Below, one piece after another: positions 22,758 to 26,813 of a stretch of 26,813 nucleotides of DNA; the first letter of the stretch is position 1; each line of letters begins with the position of its first letter. This DNA comes from an uncultured Sutterella sp. GTDB taxonomy: Bacteria; Pseudomonadota; Gammaproteobacteria; Burkholderiales; Burkholderiaceae_F. The notes beneath the pieces were generated by a model, which was not told the DNA's origin, made no database searches, and worked only from the letters and a program-made list of their open reading frames with translations. The stretch covers positions 1 to 26,813 of the forward strand of contig CAAECY010000036.1 of the NCBI GenBank assembly GCA_900754475.1. The letters are read 5' to 3'. The position numbers and the translations under genes are program-made.

Positions 22758-23654
22758 TCACGAATTTTTGAGTCGGAACGCAACAGGGAGGCGCAGACGC
22801 ACCGTGCGCCCCGGCGCTCCCCAGAGCGACTCGGCCTTCGTGACGGCGGCAAGCGCCGCGCGGTCGAGCATCCCTTCGCCCGACGACGTGTGGATGACGA
22901 GTTCGGAAAGCCGTCCGTCCTTGGCAACCGTGAACTGCACGAGGGCGGTGCCCTCTTTGCCGAAACGGCGCGCCTTGCGCGGATAGACGAGGTTCGATTC
23001 GATCAAGCGCTTCACGTCGGCAAGGAACGGATCGTTCGTCTCCCCGTGAACGAGCGTCGCGATCCCCGCTTCGCCCGCGGCGGGAGCGCCCCCCGTTTGG
23101 GGAACGACGCCCGGAGGCAGGGGCTGCGTCGTGGCGGCCGCAGGCGTTTCGGCGGCCGGAGCGGTCTTCGCTTCGGGTTTCGGGGCCGGAGCCTTCTTTT
23201 CAACGGGCTTCTCGACCTTCTTCTCGACGGGCTTCGGCTGAGGCTTGGGCTCGGGTTTCGGTTCCGGCTTCGGCTCGGGCTTCGGAGCGGGCTCGGGAAT
23301 GACTTCCGGTTTGGGCTCGGGCTCCGGAACCGGTTCGGGTTCGGGCTCCGGAGGCGGCGCTTCGGGTTCCGGTTCAGGCTGCGGCTCGGGAGCGGGCTCT
23401 TCGACGACCTTTTCCTCGGGCTCGGGCGGAGCCGTTTCCGCCGCAGGGGCGCCGGCAGGCGCCGCCGCGCCCGCGATCTGCGCAAAGGCGATCGTCATCG
23501 GGAGGGGGTCGCCCGCGGGCAAGGGTGCGTTCACCGTCATGCCGAGGAAGGCGAGGGCGGTAAGCGGCGCGTAGACCGAGCAGGCGATCAGAAACGAATT
23601 CCGATGGCGCCGGGCGTCACTGTGCTTTTTCGGCAGCGATGGTGAAGTTTTCAT
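22758..23654 (-). CDS. tonB: TonB energy-transducing protein, 298 aa
   Basis: TonB spans the periplasm and transmits proton-motive force from ExbBD to outer-membrane receptors. A basic start is followed by one membrane segment (about 20-41, FLIACSVYAPLTALAFLGMTV). A long Pro/Glu then Pro/Lys region (about 76-190, repeated PEPEP and PKPEPKPE units) acts as the periplasmic spacer. The C-terminal domain (from about 220) has NLVYPRKARRFGKEGTALVQFTVAKDG and ends VRLRLPVAFRL, typical of TonB. The gene overlaps exbD by 38 nt, and no clear ribosome-binding site is seen, so translation is probably coupled. The spacer is longer than in E. coli TonB (about 240 aa). The neighbouring receptor at 24656 is its likely partner. 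Confidence 0.93.
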   Translation of the reverse strand: MKTSPSLPKKHSDARRHRNSFLIACSVYAPLTALAFLGMTVNAPLPAGDPLPMTIAFAQIAGAAAPAGAPAAETAPPEPEEKVVEEPAPEPQPEPEPEAPPPEPEPEPVPEPEPKPEVIPEPAPKPEPKPEPKPEPKPQPKPVEKKVEKPVEKKAPAPKPEAKTAPAAETPAAATTQPLPPGVVPQTGGAPAAGEAGIATLVHGETNDPFLADVKRLIESNLVYPRKARRFGKEGTALVQFTVAKDGRLSELVIHTSSGEGMLDRAALAAVTKAESLWGAPGRTVRLRLPVAFRLKNS

Positions 23655-24006
23655 GGCCGTGCGTCTTGAAAAGGTCGATCACCTGGATGAAGCGGTCGAA
23701 GGTCGCCGCCTTGTCGATGCGCAAAAGCACGCGTTCTTCGGGCTTGAGGTTGCGCACGACGTCGTCGAGCCGCTCGAGCTCGTACTTTTCGTCGTTCCAG
23801 AAGATGTCGCCCGCCGCATCGATCTGAAGCAGAGCGGGCGCGGCGTTCGCGCTCGGGGCGCTCGCCGAATTCGCCTTCGGCAGATCGATCGGGATTTCGC
23901 CCTTGGCGATGAAGGTCGAAATCGAGAGGACCATCGCCAGAAGGACGAGCATGATGTCGATGAAGGGAACGATGTTGAGCGGTTCCTTCTTGGGAATTTC
24001 GATCAT
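23617..24006 (-). CDS. exbD: ExbD biopolymer transport protein, 129 aa
   Basis: A component of the ExbB-ExbD proton-driven motor in the inner membrane. MIEIPKKEPLNIVPFIDIMLVLLAMVLSIS shows the single membrane helix with the essential Asp17 (equivalent of E. coli Asp25), followed by a periplasmic domain (EIPIDLPKA..., VLLRIDKAATFDRFIQVIDLFKTHG). ATG 24006 is set by GGGAGG seven nt upstream and shares ATGA with the exbB stop. The 3' end overlaps tonB. Size is normal for the family. TolR is the alternative, but the TonB neighbour argues for ExbD. Confidence 0.93.
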   Translation of the reverse strand: MIEIPKKEPLNIVPFIDIMLVLLAMVLSISTFIAKGEIPIDLPKANSASAPSANAAPALLQIDAAGDIFWNDEKYELERLDDVVRNLKPEERVLLRIDKAATFDRFIQVIDLFKTHGHENFTIAAEKAQ

Positions 24007-24431
24007 GCTTCGACCTCCCGGGGCTTCCAACGGGCGGAAAGCACGTTGATGCGGCGCTGCAGGCCGTTGTAGACGATGAGGGTCGGGATCGCGACCGCAA
24101 GCCCGAGGGCGGTGGCCTTAAGGGCGAGCGAGAGGCCCGTCATGATCTGACCCGCGTCGATGTTGCCCGTCATCCCCATGTCGTAGAAGGTGATCATGAT
24201 GCCGATCACCGTGCCCAAGAGACCCACGTACGGGGCGTTCGAATAGATGACGTAGAGCGTCGTGAGATTGTTCGTGAGCGCTTCGTCCCACTCGTCCTTC
24301 GTCGCGTAGTGCGAGGGGTCGAGCTGCTTGAGAAACATCACGCGTTCGATCGTGAGCCAGACGGTGACGAACCCCATGAGACCGAGCACGGCGAAGATGA
24401 TGTAGTCGATGCTTTCTTTGAGAAATTCCAC
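24003..24431 (-). CDS. exbB: ExbB motor protein, short type, 142 aa
   Basis: A three-helix proton-channel protein that works with ExbD and TonB. Membrane helices lie at about 10-30, 68-86 and 103-121. NAPYVGLLGTVIGIMITF and GLSLALKATALGLAVAIPTLIVYN are the core family motifs. It is the short form (about 140-150 residues, as in Helicobacter and Campylobacter) that lacks the N-terminal extension of the 244-residue E. coli ExbB. The start is GTG 24431 with GGGAG six nt upstream. First gene of the exbB-exbD-tonB unit, behind a promoter with a Fur box, so iron repression is expected. Confidence 0.92.
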   Translation of the reverse strand: MEFLKESIDYIIFAVLGLMGFVTVWLTIERVMFLKQLDPSHYATKDEWDEALTNNLTTLYVIYSNAPYVGLLGTVIGIMITFYDMGMTGNIDAGQIMTGLSLALKATALGLAVAIPTLIVYNGLQRRINVLSARWKPREVEA

Positions 24432-24476
24432 GATGGGCTCCCGTAATAAGAATCGGAAGAGAGAGTTGAGGATGCA

Positions 24477-24506
24477 ATTCTAACTGATAATCCTTCTCAT
24501 TACCAA
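24477..24506 (-). promoter_or_regulatory. Sigma70 promoter of exbB-exbD-tonB
   Basis: On the minus strand TTGGTA (24506-24501), 18-bp spacer, TAGAAT (24482-24477). The -10 differs from TATAAT at one position. The start site would be near 24470, about 40 nt before the exbB GTG. Confidence 0.6.
24486..24504. promoter_or_regulatory. Fur box
   Basis: GATAATCCTTCTCATTACC matches the classical 19-bp Fur consensus at 14 positions by my count. It lies within the spacer between the -35 and -10 boxes of the exbB promoter, an ideal site for iron-dependent repression. Confidence 0.75.
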
Positions 24507-24536
24507 GTGTTTGATAGATGTTCGGTTCGAGGTGCG

Positions 24537-24580
24537 AAAAAAAACGGGCTTCCCGCCGGCGTCGGCGAAAAGCCCGTTTT
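24537..24580 (-). terminator. Intrinsic terminator after the TonB-dependent receptor
   Basis: AAAACGGGCTT / AAGCCCGTTTT, an 11-bp stem with an 18-nt loop. On the minus strand the stem is followed by a run of eight T. It lies about 75 nt after the receptor stop codon and before the exbB promoter, separating the two iron units. Confidence 0.88.
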
Positions 24581-24655
24581 CAGGGTCTTTCTCTTCTGTA
24601 GAGAGAGGCGCTCCGGAGGCGCGGGACCTCCGGACCGTTCGCTTCACGCTCTCGC

Positions 24656-26731
24656 TTAGAAGCTGTAGTTGTACGAGACCCAGAGGTTGCGTCCGTCGAC
24701 CAGGTCGCTGTAGAGGTTCGCGTAGGAGACCTTGCCCTTCGACTCGATCTGCTGCCACTCGGTCGTCGACTGGTCGAGCACGTTGTTGACAGCGACCGAG
24801 ATGCGGTGGTTCTTCAAGAAGGCGTACGAGGCGCCGAGGTCGACGATCGTCACGTCCTTGTAGGTGTCCGTGGTCGGGGCGCCCTTCGTCGAGACGACCG
24901 CCATGTCGAACTTCGACGTCGACTTCAGGTAGGCGCTGAAGTTGCCGTTCGCGTAGTCGATGCGGTTCTGCCAGCTGTGCTTCGGCAGTTCGTTCGGACG
25001 CTTGCCGGCGCTCGAACCCTCACGGATTTCGGCGTCCGTCAGGGTGTAGCCCGTCGAGTAGGTCCAGCCGTGGAAGCTCGCCGTCTTGAGGAGCACTTCG
25101 ATACCGCGGGTGCGAACGCTCCCGTAGTTGATCTGACGCTTGTCGGCCTTGCCGTCCGAGCCGATGTGCTCGGCCCCCGACATGTCTTCGGTCGCGATCA
25201 TGTTCTTGAAGTCGGTGTAGAAGCCCCCGACCGTCAACTGCGCGGCACGCGCGATGTCAAGCGTCGTCGAGAGTTCGTAGCTCCAGCTTTCTTCGGGCTT
25301 GAGGTCGGGGTTCCCGAACGTGCGGTCGCCCGGAGCAGTGCCGCTGAAAGCGCCGTTCGTGAGCTGCTTCACGTTCGGGGTCTTGTAACCCGCGGAGACG
25401 CCGCCCTTGAAGCTGAGGGCGTCCATGGGCTTGAAGACCAAGAAGGCGCGCGGCGCAAAGTGAGCGCCGAAGATGTCGCTCCAGGTCGCGCGACCGCCCA
25501 CGGTGGCGATCCACTCTTCGGTCATGAAGTATTCGGACTCAAGGAACGCGGAGAGCACCGACTGATCGAGCGTCTGACCGCGGATGATTTCCGTCTGAGT
25601 GTCCTTGAAGGTTTCGTAGGTGCCTTCGAGGCCCCCCGTCACCATCATGCTCCCGTAGGCATCGAGCTCGACGGGCGAGGTGAACTTCGTCGCGGCCGTG
25701 TAGCTCCAGGCCGAGCGCAGGGGATCGTTCCAGGAGCCGCTCGTCGTGCCGGGGGTGGCGAGGCTCCCATTCGACCAGGGATTGAGCGTCGTGCGGGTCT
25801 GAAGAAGGTCGAGGCCGTTGGCCATCACGTAGGTTTTCGTGCGGCCGAAGTCGTACGTCCCTTCGTGACCGGCGAGGAAGTTGTACTTCTGGTACCAGCG
25901 GCGCGACTGAATGCTCGAGGAACTCGTCTGCATCGAGCCCCCCTGGAAGCGCGTGAAGTCGCCGTCGACGTAGAAGAAGTTTTCCGGGTCGACCGTGAGG
26001 TTCAGGCGCCCGCCGAAGTTCCCAAGGTAGGTTTCGGTCGAGGAGTGGGTGGCGTAGGTGCCGTTCGGGGACTTGATTTCGTCCTTGCCCGACTTCTGGT
26101 AGCGACCGCGAAGCGTCAGGGACGCGACGTTTTCCTTCAGGGGGACGCCCAAGTAGAAGCTCGTGCCGCCGCGGTTCCCGTACTCGTCGTGCTGCTGGAG
26201 CGTGCCGTCGATCGTGAAGCTCCCCGTGAGCTGATCGGGGTGACGCTTGGTGATCACGTTCACGACGCCCCCGACAGCGTCCGAACCCCAGGCGACCGAG
26301 GCCGGACCGCGCAGCACTTCGATGCGCTCGATCATGCCGACGGGCGGAATGAAGGCGGAGGTCGGGTCAAAGCCGTTATCCATCATCGCCGTGCTCACGT
26401 TCTGACGCTTGCCGTCGATCATGAAGAGCGTGTAGGCGGCGTCGAACCCTCGGATCGAAACCGTGCTGTTGCCCATCTTCGTTTGCGAAACGTCGACGCC
26501 CGGAACGTCGCCGACGGCGGAGCCGAGGTCGGTGACGGGTTTCGACTGGAGTTCCTTCTCGGTCGTAATAGAGATGCTCGCGGGCGCTTCGCGCGTGTCC
26601 TGCTCGTAACCCGAGGCGGAAACCACGGATTCGTCGAGCGTCGTGTAGCCCGCGTCGGCCGCCCAGGCGGCGGAAACCGCGCAGGAAAGAAGGGCGAGAG
26701 AAAGGATGGGGGTGGTCTTCGAAGTCGTCAT
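24656..26731 (-). CDS. TonB-dependent outer-membrane receptor, siderophore type, 691 aa
   Basis: A 22-strand outer-membrane channel that imports an iron chelate or similar ligand using TonB. The signal peptide (1-24, ...AVSAAWA) is followed by a TonB box-like DESVVSAS near residue 33. The plug domain holds VSIRGFDAAYTLFMIDGKRQ and IERIEVLRGPASVAWGSDAVGGVVNVITKR. The barrel carries late family blocks GYKTPNVKQLTNG, NPDLKPEESWSYEL, TRGIEVLLKTA and SYAFLKNHRISVAVNNVLDQ, ending in phenylalanine (YNYSF) for BAM recognition. Sequence style is nearest to FepA/IrgA/CirA-like catecholate or colicin-I-type receptors; the ligand is not certain. ATG 26731 has no strong ribosome-binding site. It is followed by its own terminator and by exbB. 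Confidence 0.92.
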   Translation of the reverse strand: MTTSKTTPILSLALLSCAVSAAWAADAGYTTLDESVVSASGYEQDTREAPASISITTEKELQSKPVTDLGSAVGDVPGVDVSQTKMGNSTVSIRGFDAAYTLFMIDGKRQNVSTAMMDNGFDPTSAFIPPVGMIERIEVLRGPASVAWGSDAVGGVVNVITKRHPDQLTGSFTIDGTLQQHDEYGNRGGTSFYLGVPLKENVASLTLRGRYQKSGKDEIKSPNGTYATHSSTETYLGNFGGRLNLTVDPENFFYVDGDFTRFQGGSMQTSSSSIQSRRWYQKYNFLAGHEGTYDFGRTKTYVMANGLDLLQTRTTLNPWSNGSLATPGTTSGSWNDPLRSAWSYTAATKFTSPVELDAYGSMMVTGGLEGTYETFKDTQTEIIRGQTLDQSVLSAFLESEYFMTEEWIATVGGRATWSDIFGAHFAPRAFLVFKPMDALSFKGGVSAGYKTPNVKQLTNGAFSGTAPGDRTFGNPDLKPEESWSYELSTTLDIARAAQLTVGGFYTDFKNMIATEDMSGAEHIGSDGKADKRQINYGSVRTRGIEVLLKTASFHGWTYSTGYTLTDAEIREGSSAGKRPNELPKHSWQNRIDYANGNFSAYLKSTSKFDMAVVSTKGAPTTDTYKDVTIVDLGASYAFLKNHRISVAVNNVLDQSTTEWQQIESKGKVSYANLYSDLVDGRNLWVSYNYSF

Positions 26732-26813
26732 ATTAAGGCGGCACTGGTTTAGGTGTTATTAGGCTACCTCGGGCTCGGCCTGAGCGTAGCGCACCGAGTC
26801 CGGCGAAAAGCAG
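26732..26813 (-). promoter_or_regulatory. Receptor upstream region, incomplete
   Basis: Only 82 bp upstream of the receptor gene are present. An AT-rich patch (TAATAA, TTAATAT on the minus strand) is visible, but no Fur box comparable with the one before exbB could be found. Regulatory sites may lie beyond the window edge. Confidence 0.3.

Noticed and set aside
22415..22927. 171-codon upstream extension of the molybdoenzyme frame
   Set aside because: It would run through the tonB gene end and its terminator; the Tat signal and ribosome-binding site set the start at 22414.
22890..23645. 251-codon Gly/Arg/Phe-rich frame on the plus strand
   Set aside because: It mirrors the Pro/Glu/Lys repeats of tonB on the other strand; repeat-driven frame, not a gene.
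24806..26752. 648-codon open frame on the plus strand
   Set aside because: Antisense shadow of the TonB-dependent receptor.

Overview
The window looks like chromosomal DNA of a high-GC, anaerobic or gut-type betaproteobacterium. My best guess is the Sutterellaceae (Burkholderiales). The clues are a Burkholderia-type trimeric porin, a PrmB/YheS pair, a respiratory molybdoenzyme operon and a TonB/ExbBD iron system. The taxon is an inference and could not be checked by search.

Left part (1-4250): a general porin gene is cut near its 3' end by an IS607-family element. The element carries a MerR-HTH serine recombinase (tnpA) overlapping a long TnpB nuclease gene, with a structured non-coding tail that probably encodes the TnpB guide (omega) RNA. 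The last 46 codons of the porin are found intact on the far side. Removing the element between two CC/GG dinucleotides restores one open frame of about 388 codons.

Middle (4250-12180): an exported SGNH-hydrolase-like protein; two unrecognised genes reading divergently (a 119-residue acidic protein with a promoter and terminator-like leader, and a 371-residue soluble protein); a gene-poor stretch with several intrinsic terminators and a short repeat; an exported M20 amidohydrolase; then prmB followed by a yheS-like ABC-F ATPase gene, a translation-linked pair.

Right-centre (12178-22414): a LysR regulator converges on a seven-gene minus-strand operon. In transcription order this encodes a Tat-exported molybdopterin oxidoreductase, a four-cluster DmsB-like ferredoxin, a DmsC-like membrane anchor, a TorD-family chaperone, a NapG-like ferredoxin, a NapH-like membrane ferredoxin fused in frame to a GltD-like FAD/NAD(P) oxidoreductase, and a large multi-cluster Fe-S protein. 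This mixes the DmsABC and NapGH architectures. The fusion suggests an electron route linking NAD(P)H, the membrane and the periplasmic enzyme. The substrate is unknown.

Right end (22758-26813): tonB, exbD and exbB overlap as one transcription unit behind a promoter whose spacer contains a good Fur box. Upstream and in the same direction lies a TonB-dependent, siderophore-type outer-membrane receptor. Together they form an iron-uptake module. No tRNA, rRNA or CRISPR array was seen.
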